From: Pogostemon cablin
Taxonomy: Eukaryota > Streptophyta > Magnoliopsida > Lamiales > Lamiaceae
Assembly: GCA_023678885.1 (NCBI GenBank)
Contig: CM042965.1
Location: 27,137,777 to 27,201,776, forward strand
DNA length: 64,000 nt
Direction: 5' to 3'
Below are positions 23,073 to 34,154 of this stretch, in pieces. The notes beneath the pieces are model-generated. The model was not told where the DNA came from. It saw nothing but the letters and a program-made list of their open reading frames with translations, and did no database searches. A program made the position numbers and the translations under genes. How positions within the stretch are numbered: the stretch's first letter is position 1; the number at the start of each line of letters is the position of its first letter.

Positions 23073-23308
23073 TCTTATCTATGTACTAATAACGCAGCCT
23101 AATTAATAATGAATTAATTACTTTGTTATTTATGTATGAAATGTCATATTTTCTTATCTATGTACTAATAACGCAGCCTAATTAACAATGAATTAATTAC
23201 TTTGTTATTTATGTATGAAATGTCATATTTTCTTATCTATGTACTAATAACGCAGCCTAATTAACAATGAATTAATTACTTTGTTATTTATGTATGAAAT
23301 GTCATGTA
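23073..23308. repeat. Tandem repeat, three 79-bp units
   Basis: TCTTATCTATGTACTAATAA starts at 23073, 23152 and 23231. Each unit continues with CGCAGCCTAATTAA and ends GTATGAAATGTCAT. Units 2 and 3 look identical and unit 1 differs at one base, which indicates a recent expansion. Looser relatives of the words TTATCTATGTACGAAAT extend upstream to about 22900. Confidence 0.9.
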
Positions 23309-24029
23309 GTAACCTCATTCCCAATTAAATTAAGAGCCTTATTAAACAAGTTATCCCGTAGGTTTCCCCAAGATAGAAAATGACACAATTTCCCGTAAAG
23401 TTAATACTTTTCTCTCGATGGCCACCATGCAAACTACTCTTAAAAATTAGAGCAAACACATGTGAAGTGCGTTCAAAGTGAATCATATTTTTAATTATTA
23501 CTCTTAAATACATGAAAAATTACTCTTTAAACATATGGATTATTACTCTTTAAAAAAAAAAAATTACTCTTTCAAATTATTATAAACTCTAATTTATCTT
23601 ATTACTCTTTAATACATAAAAAATTATTTTTTAGAAACATGAACTATTACTCTTCTAAATAAAAAAATATTACTCCTCAAAGAGTAATTTTTATATACTA
23701 AAGTAGGAGTAATTAATTTTGTATAAACAGGGTTCACGTGTGAACTCGAATCATACTAGACTCACTCTTCATTATGGGTACAAGAGATACCAAAAAACAG
23801 TTCAACAAATTTATAACAATTAATATCCTAATATCATCCTCGAATTAATTAGTCAACAACAAAATGAAAAATTAAAGCACCCTATCTTATTTACGTGAAA
23901 CTTCGAAACCTAAACTTAATATCCTCAACAGTATTATCATCTGTATATTAATAATCCTCTGTAGGAACAATCACCTGTTGTCCAAACAGGTCATGTTTGC
24001 ACAAATTAGACTGCATGATGATGTTAATG

Positions 24030-24830
24030 GGTTAATTATGGGAGTGATTTTTCAACTTTTATCACTTTCTAACTACTTTTCAACTTTTATCACTTTCTAC
24101 CTACTTATTCATGCACATCTCTTCATTCTTCATGAGATCTATACTCTTTAGATTCTAGATACTTCTCAATATCTTATTCGTAACTGATTTGCATTGATCT
24201 CTCTTGTGAACTTAAGCAAGATCTTGATGTTCTTCTCAAGCTCTCACATGTTTAAGTGATTGATCACTCAAGATTCTCTCACGTTTGATTGTTAATTGAA
24301 CAAGAAATAAACGAAGATGAACACGAGGAATTATAGTGGTTCGGCGTAAGCCTACATCCACTTCCTAAAGAGAAGAACTCACTAATAACAATGATGAAGA
24401 TTACAGAGCTTACAAGCACTCTCTTCACCCTAATTCTAATGCTTGAACTGATATATGAAGAGAATGAGATGAACCAGATGATGGAAGAAACTGACTGATC
24501 CTTCTCTAACTTATATCAATGACCAGCCAACGTTTTGATCCCTTTTCATCCAATCAAACTCATGCATACAGAATCAGTTATAACCAACTGATCTTGCAAC
24601 AGTTTGATACCTCCAGCTGATGCTTCTAGATGCTTCTAGATGTCATGCCATCAAACTGATCTTCTTCTGCTCCAAAATGATCCAACGGCTTATGCATGCA
24701 ATCCTCTTATCACTTGATCAACCAATGAATGAACTCCACGTGTGGTATTTGCTTAATCTCATGCAATACACTCACATGCAGGTCTACATCTTTACAATCT
24801 CAATGTTAGTGAATTATTTAAGGGCATCTT
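24030..24830. repeat. Possible LTR-like repeat (copia/TRIM type), ends undefined
   Basis: Contains 'ttatagtggttcggc' followed by 'cctacatccacttcc', a phrase common in plant retroelement LTRs. No matched ends, primer site or target duplication could be defined. Confidence 0.3.
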
Positions 24831-25278
24831 CGTCTCCATCGACTCATAATGTAATTTCATTTCACTCTACTTCTCTTTTTTAATTATCACAAACACCTGT
24901 GTAAACCGGATTCACGATGTAAACTCTATGGTTCCCCCTTCCAATTTTATACGTCCTATATATTGCTTGAGTGTTTAAATTAAAAGGAACCACATGATTT
25001 ATAAAGGTTTATGATGTATACTCGATTTACAAGAAACTAACACTTTAATTATAGTCCTGGAAATTTTTTTCTTTTTGATTTTAATCATTTTGTATAAAAA
25101 TTCTCATTATTTGTTTTTCCAAATCAAGTCAGTAATTTTATTTTATTTTCGAAACAGTAAAGTTTGAAAAAAAAAATGAACACTTTAATTTGTAGATAAC
25201 TTAAATTTTTGTTAATTGCTCGAAAACAATCCACTTTATTTCAATTTTATTTATTCCCAATATTTAGAAAATCTTAGA

Positions 25279-25516
25279 CTCTCTCTGTCCCATAAATAAC
25301 TTTACGATTATAGTAGATGTGGAGTTCTAGAATTTTTTTTTACTTATTTTCAGGGTCGTTTGGTATTTTTAAGTGATAAATAAATTATAAATTAGTAAGT
25401 TATGTGAATTGTAAAAAGGTAGCAATTTTGAAACTAAGTATGTGGTGGGGTTGTTGGACTGTGTGTTATTTTCTTATTTGAAGATGTGAATTTGTTTATG
25501 GGACGAACAAAAATAG
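25279..25516. mobile_element. Decayed Stowaway-like MITE
   Basis: CTCTCTCTGTCCCATAAATAA at the left resembles the reversed right side GTTCGTCCCATAAACAA. Interior phrases such as 'ggtatttttaag.gataaataaatta' match the Stowaway at 11005. The ends are damaged, so the boundaries are approximate. Confidence 0.55.
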
Positions 25517-25612
25517 TAAATGTGAATTTATTTATTATAGTCTTTTGCCACACTCACTCCTCGGCGTGTCCTCACTGATGTGGCAAATTCTTGTCATATC
25601 ACTTAATTTGTC

Positions 25613-25744
25613 GAGGATTTAGCAGTTTTAGTCCTATTGGACACGACTACTTTGCAATACAGTCCTACTGTTTGCTCTTTTAGTCCCAAAAGATTTTCTC
25701 TTGGCAAATTTGGTCTCAAAAGTTTAAAAATTTACAAGTTTGGT
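25613..25744. mobile_element. Left arm of a long-inverted-repeat element (host of the 31-kb nest)
   Basis: From GAGGATTTAGCAGTTTTAGT onward this arm, continued at 27535-27590 after a solo LTR, is an inverted copy of 56175-56349: GGATTTAGCAGTTTTAG, ACTTTGCAATA, CTGTTTG, CAAAAG and AAATTTCAAATTATATAT all match in order. Removing the nested insertions leaves an element of about 0.87 kb with arms near 190 bp. Superfamily is unclear and no duplication at its outer ends was identified. Confidence 0.75.
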
Positions 25745-27529
25745 TGTTGAGAGTGGAATTTTATGTATTTTAGGTCTCACATTATACCATTTTTGATAGA
25801 ATGTGGCCATGATTTTGTGTATAATGGTGTGGTTTTCATATCTTACATAATTAAGATGCTATTAAAGTATTTTGTTGAGTTTTGAAGGGTAAATAGGATC
25901 AAAAGTTCAAAGTTGGAATGATGATTGAAAGTGTGAAGGAATGCTGAAAAACACACATCCACATTGAATAATTTTTCTGTGTTCTTTTAGAACTCTAAAT
26001 TGATCATGTGATATATGGTTGGAATTCCATGGAAGAGAGGATCGTTTTGGCGCTAAAATCACTCAAATCGGAGTCCGTATAAGGAAGTTATGCTCGAAAC
26101 GGTGAGGTTGCGCAATGCAGTCTACAGCTCGGCAAACAGCTTGGCTCGAGTTGCACCCAGTTGTGGCCGAGTTGGAGTCCTATGGAGCCTACGGGACGTC
26201 ATCTTTTATCCATATACGGCTTGGTAGCGCTCGGCATTATTTAGACCTAGCTCGGGTCGAGTTGGGTGCCGAACAGAGTGTTTTTAGGCCCAGTCGCGGC
26301 CTGTTCGATCCAGCAGTGTATTTTTTACTTCCAAATCGTGTTTTGGCCAATTTTCGATGTAAAAAACCCTGCAAACAGTCCAAGATATAAAAGGAGAACA
26401 CAACACACAAAGAAAGGGGAACCCATTCATTCCCATCGATTTCCACTTTACAATTTCACACACATCAGATTCATATCTGAATTTCATCATCCATCCATCT
26501 TGAAGGGGGTTCCAAATACTAATTGATAAAGATCGAACGATCGGAGAGACGGAGAAGGAACGTGGAACTACGCTTATGCTAGGGTTTCGTATTTATCATC
26601 TTTTCCTTTCTTTTGTCTTGATTTCTGGTATGAATTGCTTAGCCATGAGTGTTGCTTGTGACCTCATGGGCTAATTTCTTATACAATTTTAGGGTTTGAT
26701 GGTTAGATTGAATTGATTTGGAAACCTAGACCAAAATTGAGATTTTATGTAGTTGATATTCTGATTTTATTTATTTTATTCAAACTTTGCTTTTATGCTT
26801 CGTAATGTCTTCATAATAATTTTATGGCAACTGCTCTAATGCTTGATTTATTATGTTAGCTTGTGTGCGTTCATGATTGGTATTGTCTATCTGTTAGGGA
26901 TTAAGGTAGTTCCGCTATAAACACTATAATTTCGTGAGCTGGTAAATCAGATACTTGAGTTGTTTAGTGGAACACTGCAATTAGACATTCAAGTAGGAAG
27001 TGAGCAAGACCTTGTAGTAATTTCAGAAATATCTTGTTAGTCGAACTTACCATCTGGAGGTATTATTGTTTGCTTTGATTAATATCTAGGAATGAGGCTG
27101 CGTAATATTCATGCACCTTAGGGAATAAATCAGAATATACTGTTGACTTAAAATTAGATCATATCTGGTAGGTTAACAGGGTTAAGTGGTATATTTTCAT
27201 TGATGCTGCATGAATAAACAATTGGAAGTCTAGGAACCGAAATTAATTGGTTTATACCTTATGCCGTAGAACTGTTGTTTGTCTCTTGATTCACACTTGG
27301 GTTATTTTTATTGCTTTTAATTAATTCAGTTATTTAATATTTCAGTATTTTAGATAATTAAATTCACATCTCTGGAAATTGGTTACTTAATTCCGATTAG
27401 TTAATAATTTAAAATAAATAAATAGTCAACTATCTTTTTGGGATCGATAATTTAACTTGATTGCTTGCCGTTACAATTGACATCCTTACACTTGAGGATT
27501 TTAATTGAAGTGCGTTAAAACGCCCATCA
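25745..27529 (+). mobile_element. Solo LTR (diverged family 1 type)
   Basis: 1,785 bp from TGTTGAGAG to CGCCCATCA, with an exact 5-bp duplication TTGGT at 25740-25744 and 27530-27534. It has the layout of the other family 1 LTRs but a different U3 array, rich in CTCGG/CCGAG and CTCGAG words (26110-26290). TATA box GATATAAAAGG is at 26384-26394. No internal element sequence is present. Confidence 0.9.
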
Positions 27530-27534
27530 TTGGT

Positions 27535-28084
27535 CCCATTCACATGCACTTCTGATCCCATAAAAATTTCAAATTATATATCCATTCTAAATTACCCTAT
27601 AATCATACGATATTAACTTAACGAATAAAAATATGTGCACACATTCTCCATCTATTATAATTGGCCCAATTTATAATAATTTTAATGTTTATTTTAAAGG
27701 ATTGCAGTAGATTTATACAAAGACCTATTATCCATATAATGCACGAAATTATCATATTATTTTTTTTATATGTTTTTTTAATACAAAATGTTAATTTTAG
27801 AATAATGGTATATTTTACCTTTTTTATATGATAGATTATTATTCTTTTATAAAAGTAATATTTGACATTTTAAAGAGTATCACTCTTACTTGACTTTTGA
27901 TTAATGATTAACCGAACATGAGTAGACCGAGGATGAAATCAATTTAGTAAATTAAATGAGAAAATAAGTGTATATTGAGAAATTGTAGAGAAAATATCAT
28001 AAAATGCCTTGCGAATTAGATGGATTAATTCTCGCTCAATCATTTCATTATTCATTTTAATATGATATAAGATTATTATGGATG
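27535..28084. other. Middle of the long-inverted-repeat host element
   Basis: AT-rich, non-coding. The first ~55 bp belong to the left inverted arm. The rest is the loop of the original ~0.87-kb element, interrupted on the right by the Tat retrotransposon. Confidence 0.6.
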
Positions 28085-28089
28085 AATAT

Positions 28090-28519
28090 TGTGGATGGGC
28101 AGAGTAAACTCGACCCATTAAGATGAAGATCAAGGCCCAAATCAACTAAAGCTCAACTCTGTTGGAGGGACCCGCCAGTCTCAAAACCACCCACTGGAAG
28201 AACAAAATACCATCGGCGGAATAAAAGTCCCACCAATGAGAGGCCTCACACCGACCCCCCTCATTTAAAGCCTATAGGACCCACCTTCTTAAATGAAGCC
28301 CAAATGCCCCCTATAAATAGGAAGGTCCAAAGTCCCAATAAGAACACAACAAGCTCTGTACAACTACTCGTATCAATAAAGAGATAATACATTCCCTCCC
28401 AGAGAGCAAGAGCTGGGAGGAAGTCTGGTCTTCTCCTCCTCGTCCTTTATGTTTGATTAGTCGAGTACACATCACAGCCACATAATCATTACGTCATCTT
28501 TAAAGACTCGCTATCAACA
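28090..28519 (+). repeat. 5' LTR of the Tat element
   Basis: TGTGGATGGGCAGAG to CTATCAACA. TATA box CTATAAATAGG lies at about 28311-28322. It pairs with 55740-56169. The next bases TTGGTGCTAGAGGAAGGG (28521-28538) are in the primer-binding position, but the matching tRNA was not identified. Confidence 0.93.
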
Positions 28520-28907
28520 TTTGGTGCTAGAGGAAGGGCTCCGCCTACCGCGCAAAAGAGGATCTCATCTACAGAGGGATCATACGTCAACGAGGAAGGC
28601 AAATATCGGTAGCGATACTTCGACCTACTTAACACCCTAAAAGAAAATGCTCGGCCCGACGCAGGGTCAACAGATCCCTAAATTTTGAGAATCAAGACGG
28701 GACACTAATGCCCGGCCAAACCAGGAAAAGTCACCGAGATGCACCGAGCAGTCCCCACCGAGAAGCGCAGGACGTCATGGATGATGGACGAAAGCACCGA
28801 AGGGTGACTAGTCAAAGCCGATCAATCGCAAGCAAAACCCGCGTAAGCACGAATGATCGTCTGACGCCCTCTCCACCTACGTCCAAAGAAGAAGACACAG
28901 CAGAAAG

Positions 28908-30261
28908 TAGGGGTGTGCGGATCGGGATTCGGTACGGATTTTAAAAAAATCCGTTCCAAATTTTCGGTACGGATTTTTTAAAAAAAAATCCGATATTGAA
29001 TCCATAAATAAAAAATCCAATATTGAATCCGTACCAAATTTTGGTTCGGTTCGAAACGGATTTTCGGGAAAACGAATTTTGACGGATCGGAGCGGATCAG
29101 ATCGAATTTCTCATGATAAATTGATTTTTGCACACATAAATACTTAGAAAAATATCAATTAAACAAAAAAAAACTAAATTTCCCAAATCCAAATAAGAAT
29201 AAATACACAACCAAAATATTCATCAAACAAATTCGAAGTTTTAATATTTGAATAAAAATTGACTTTAAGAATAAATTCACATTAAGAATTTCACTTTCAT
29301 GAGACATATAAGAAGAGATAATATTTGAATAAAAATTTATACTCGAATTGATGAAAAACGAGAGTGATGCATTGCATTATTTCATAAACAATTCATATTA
29401 TAAATAAAGAATGATAAACTTTTAATGAAAAGTAAAAATATATTTAATAAAAATTGATAATTATTTAAAAAATGTAAATAGTCTTACATAAGACGACCTC
29501 ATGTGTTCCCTAAAAAAATAATAGTCTAAGATTAAAAAAACTTAATAATTTTAAATTTTTTCTTTAAACCTTTAACTTTAAATTTAATGTTTATTTCAAT
29601 TAAAGTCCATCTAATAATATTTTAAACACAAATATGGATTATCATTTAAATTTTGCATTTTATCTTCATTAAATAAATATAAACTATGATAACTATTTAT
29701 TAAGTGTACAATTGAATTTACACTTTAGAAATACCATTTACTTTTATTTATTATGTTCTTTTAAATAATAATTTGAACTTTGAACATATTATTTTATTTA
29801 TTTTCTATTTTTTTAGAAATTCATTTTACTTTATGAAATATATATTTTTTAATATATAGTAACAAATAAATATTTAGAGAATTAGATATAATTTTAAATT
29901 ATTGTTTATAATTATATTATAATTAATTATTATAATATAATGTAATCGTAATTAATAAATTAAAATTAATTAATTCATGACTTATAAAGTATAAACTATA
30001 AATAATAAGATAAATATATTATATATAATTTTAATGCATGATTTCAATTCGGTTTTTCGGTACGGTTCGGTACGGTTTGGTTCGGTTATATCCAATGTTC
30101 GGTACGGGAAAACGGAAAAAATCCAAGTCCATACCAAACGAAAAATCGGTTCGGTTCGGTTTGGAAAAAGTCAAAAAGTCAACGGTTTTTTTCGGTTCGG
30201 GATTAATTCGGTACGGTTTCGGTTCGATTTCGGTTAAATCCAATATCCGTGCACACCCCTA
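28908..30261. mobile_element. Non-autonomous hAT element with exact 8-bp duplication
   Basis: TAGGGGTGTGC at the left and GCACACCCCTA at the right are perfect 11-bp inverted ends. They are flanked by GCAGAAAG at 28900-28907 and 30262-30269. The 1,354-bp interior is AT-rich and non-coding. Near both ends, and mostly on the right (30040-30240), the word TTCGGTACGG / GGTTCGGTT is repeated many times, as expected of subterminal transposase-binding motifs. It interrupts the 5' leader of the Tat element. Confidence 0.93.
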
Positions 30262-30342
30262 GCAGAAAGCGCGGGTGAAGATTTATTGACAAAATGTAAG
30301 CAGATCATGGAGCGAGAAACCACTGTCCTTCGATAACAGCTC

Positions 30343-31240
30343 GTGGAACTGCGTAAAAGGTCGGCCGAGCTTAAACCCGACCAGCTCAAGTTGGGCACAG
30401 GCCGCACACCTTTCTCGCGTAGAATCCTCAATACCCCATCCCATTCGAAGATCAAGCCGCCCCAAATACCCCCGTACAATGGAGATTCAAACCCTACCAC
30501 CCACCTGAACAAATATGTCGGGTAGATGATAGCTCAGGGAAGCTCCGAAGAAGACCAATGCAAAATATACCCCCTGATATTAGGGGATAAGGCGCACTCT
30601 TGGTTTACACCGCTTCCAACGAACTCCATCGGTTCGTGGCTACAGCTAGCCACGTCCTTCTCTTCTCACTTCGCCTACCTCGGCCGCGGCAAGGAACCCA
30701 AACAGAAGCTGGCCTGCATGAGGCAAGGGGGGGCGAAAGAATCCCTGAAAAGTTTTATTCAGAGGTTCAACGAACAGTGAGCCAACACCAAGAAAATGTC
30801 CAATGAGATATACACCATCATGGCGGCAGCAGCACTCTGTCCGGGATCCACCCTGTGGACCACATGTCAGCAAAAACTGCCCCTCTCATACGCGGTGTTG
30901 CATGGCACTCGCCCAAGCCCAAATCCACAGCAAAGAAATCCTGGACGAATTGCGGAAAGGTAAAGAGGAACCCAGAGAGAGGGAGAAAAAGAATGAAAAA
31001 ACCTACAAAACCCCTTCATCCTTCAAACCTTTCCCGAACGAGGAGCAGATAAAAGAGCTTGATGAGGTGCTTAATCTGACCACCGAGGAGATATTCGTGG
31101 AGATTCAAAATGAAAATTTACTAAGGCCGGCCAAGAAGATGTGAGTGGACCCTACTCGCCTTAGTAAGAAGAAGTTTTGTAAATACCACCAATCGGTGGG
31201 TCATGACACCAATAAATGCCGCGACCTCTTGGCAGAACTT
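30343..31240 (+). pseudogene. Tat-element gag (capsid and zinc knuckle)
   Basis: Structural protein forming the virus-like particle. Capsid part: ILNTPSHSKIKPPQIPPYNG, then CKIYPLILGDKAHSWFTPLP and SWLQLATSFSSHFA, the Retrotrans_gag pattern, then GAKESLKSFIQRFNEQ. The C-terminal zinc knuckle is FCKYHQSVGHDTNKCRDL (31174-31227), the C-x2-H..H-x4-C form seen in Tat-type gag. Stops TAG 30523 and TGA 30778 and several frame changes between 30780 and 31170 break it. The upstream start is uncertain because of the hAT insertion. Confidence 0.82.
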
Positions 31241-31345
31241 TGACGATTATACGAGGCAGGAAAGCTAGAAAAATTAGTCTAAGGCCCCAAAAAATGATCA
31301 GGCGGCAATAATCCCCGTCACACTAACACCAGAGAACGTGTAACG

Positions 31346-32339
31346 ATGGCTAAGCGACCGGAGGACTCCTCCGGAGACGAAGGAGAACTTTTTCCTCCTC
31401 CAAACCATCGAACGGTCTTTACAATGGAAGGAACTTATAACGGAATGGCCCAACTGATTCCCCAGATTTTAAACAGGAAAAGGAATGTCGAACTTAGGGA
31501 GCTCCAAAACATCCATCATTTATTCAGACCAGCCCCAGCCGAGAGACCCAACAAAGTCGGTATAATCTTTTCCGAGAGGGATGATCAAAGGGTCAAGATG
31601 CCACATACGGACCCACTAGTAATCGCTACCAGTATCTCGGGCTCCCTAGTCCACCGATGCTTGATAGACACGGGAGCATATGCCAATGTCATCTTCCGTA
31701 AGGCGTTCGATCCCATCGGAGGGACAAGCATAATAAGGCCCTGCCCTGCCAAGACGAGATCAGAGGATTTAGAAACTCAATCGCTAGGCCTATGATGGAA
31801 ATCGAGATGGCCGTCCTTCTAACGGATAAAGACCAGGCGCTTCGAATGTATAAAAATATCCCTTTCAAAGTCGTGGACATACCTTCATCTTATAATTGCA
31901 TCTTGGGACGACCTTTCATCCACGAATTCTGATTTGTACCATCTACCCTCCATCAGTGCCTCAAGTTCACCACGGCAGACAGACGAGTAGGCACCATCCA
32001 AGAAGACCAATGAGGGGCCCGCGAATGTTTCTTCATGGAAGGATCGTTCGGAGTGAGCTACCATGACCCACAGTTCTAACTCCTTGTAACACATTCGACG
32101 CCTGAGGGGGTTACGGTAGAGACATCAGGATCCAAGAAAGATACAGAAGAAGAACTTCTCCTGGAAGCCAGGAGGATCCGATGCCTAAGACTCGAAAAAA
32201 GGGAGCCGGATCGGCAGAGAAAACAACAAAAATCACATTGGATCTATATAACCCCAAAATAGAGATAAGCATTGGATCCGAATTAAAAGAGCCGCATCGA
32301 TCTACATTGGTCAAATTCCTGATGGATAATCTAGATGTC
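31346..32339 (+). pseudogene. Tat-element protease and protease-RT linker
   Basis: Aspartic protease with active-site CLIDTGAYANVIF (about 31661-31699). A frame change follows, and from about 31796 the text PFKVVDIPSSYNCILGRPFIH, then VPSTLHQCLKF, is the standard block after the protease in plant Ty3/gypsy elements. Stop TGA at 31930 replaces an expected Arg. The linker GSELKEPHRSTLVKFL ends at 32339, where a minus-strand element is inserted. The N-terminal part of reverse transcriptase that should follow is missing. Confidence 0.82.
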
Positions 32340-34117
32340 TGATGTGCGTTTTCTTTGCATGCAAAATTAATCCCCAAGTATTAAGAATATCAGTTGCAGC
32401 TTAAGCAAGCGACCAAGTGAATATCGAACCCAAAGGATGGCGTATTACCAATTTAATTATTATCTAAATTAATTAAGACGATTGTGGCAATATAGTTTGA
32501 GGTTTAGAATTATTAATCTATTAAACAATTAATTGAAATAACAAATAAAATAAAAGCACTTAGAAGAATTCGAAAGTGACTCAAGAGATAGAATAGGTAG
32601 CCCTAGAGTAATCCGGTTTCACTCATTAATTTTCCTTTCGTATATTGATGTCCGACTCTACCTTGTGGAATATAGACGCATCACTAAGCCATGCAAATCT
32701 ACTCTATAGACACCAGTAAATATGCGTGTAACACGTGTGAATAACCTTGGAGCAAGAGATATAATTCTACCCCCTTTCTAGGTACTATCAGTATCAATTA
32801 TTTTCCTAGCTAATTGGTACTCTAACCCGACATGATCTCCCTTTATAGGTACTATAAAATTATCCTCTTTATCCTACTTAATAACCCGAATTCAATTCAA
32901 TTAATAAGTATTCATATATGATAGTTCTAATGAAGCTTTGGAGTCCCCTCACTTAGAATCATAACATGGAATCCTGTTCAGCAGGGAACGCACTCAATCT
33001 TCAACCAAGGTATATATTCAGACTCTATATACTAATTGAAGATGGACAAAACGACCGTGAATATGGATTAAGAAAGTACAATCATATATAAAATAAATCC
33101 ACAAGTAGTATTGTACGGAGTTTATACACAAAAGTTCAATTAATTGGTAAAAACATTTACAACCCTAGTTCTACCAAAAAGGCTCTAACCCATGATGTTA
33201 CGAAGAACAATCATGGGTGTTGGATAGATCTTACCCGAATGTTTGGAAAATACAAGATAAATTAGAAAACGAATAAAACCCTAGATGTGGGCGTCGTCGC
33301 GTCCTTCTCGATCTTGAATTCTCCTCTTGGATCTCCTCTTGATTCTACAGACGAATCTTCAAAGTGATGGATGGATGGAGGAAATGATGTGGATGATGGT
33401 TGGGGGGTGATCCCCCCTTGTGGGGTGTAGTATTGTTGTGGCCTCTCTCCAATTCAATCTCTTCTAATATCCCCCAATTTATGAATAATGATGTGAAATA
33501 TATATAGGTGTGAGAATAGAATTAAATAAGGAAAGAAATATATATAGGTGAATCATTGAGGATTATGTGATAAGGCGACTTCACGATTTTAAGCATAACT
33601 TCTTCGTCCCATCTCCGATTTTAGTGATTCTTATGCTCACGCGATCCTCTTTTCCTTGGCTTTCTCTAAATATAAAGATCTCACCAAAAGTACAACATTT
33701 GAAGATGCAACAAGTCATGGAAAGTAGAACAGTCGTGCTAAGTAGAAACAGCTTGCGCGACGTCACCATTTCGATCATAACTTTCTCATTTGGAATCCGA
33801 TTGGGGTGTTCTTTACGCCAAAACGACCCTCTCTTCTGTGGCTTTCCAACCATATATCACACTTCCAATTCAGATCTCCACACAAATACAGAAAAATTAT
33901 ACAATTAGACCTGCGTTTTTCTGCATTCTTGGACAAATTGCACCTTTTCTCCCACTGTGCGCTTTTGATCCTTTTTCCACCTAAAACACAATAAAACACC
34001 TAAAACGCACCTTTTTCTCACATATATTGAATGACACTTGTGCTAAAATACAACATCAATTTTCATCATAAAGGTGTTAGATTGGACACTATAACACGCT
34101 TATTTTCACTCTCATCA
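32340..34117 (-). repeat. 3' LTR of the gag-only element (family 1)
   Basis: TGATGTGCG at the left and CTCTCATCA at the right; 1,778 bp. Long near-identical stretches are shared with 39756-41375, and in reverse with 16067-18039. Confidence 0.92.
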
Positions 34118-34154
34118 ATCCCACAAACTTATCCGTTGCTCGTCCTGAGGCAAC
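34118..34154 (-). promoter_or_regulatory. PPT and hairpin of the gag-only element
   Basis: Read on -, GTTGC (34154-34150) pairs with GCAAC (34139-34135), followed by AAGTTTGTGGGAT directly beside the LTR. The order and spacing equal those of 7439-7474 and 50043-50081. Confidence 0.7.

Larger units (their letters stand above)
22211..25612. other. AT-rich intergenic region
   Basis: No gene is supported. It holds the 79-bp tandem repeat at 23073, a run of ATTACTCTTTAA-like words at 23500-23700, a possible LTR-like stretch near 24030-24830, a weak inverted repeat (TGTAAACC..GGTTCC / GGAACC..TTTACA) at 24895-25035 and a Stowaway-like relic at 25279. Confidence 0.6.

Noticed and set aside
30031..30262. 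Frames such as RFGKSQKVNGFFRFG on both strands
   Set aside because: Encoded by the GGTTCGGT subterminal repeats of the hAT element.
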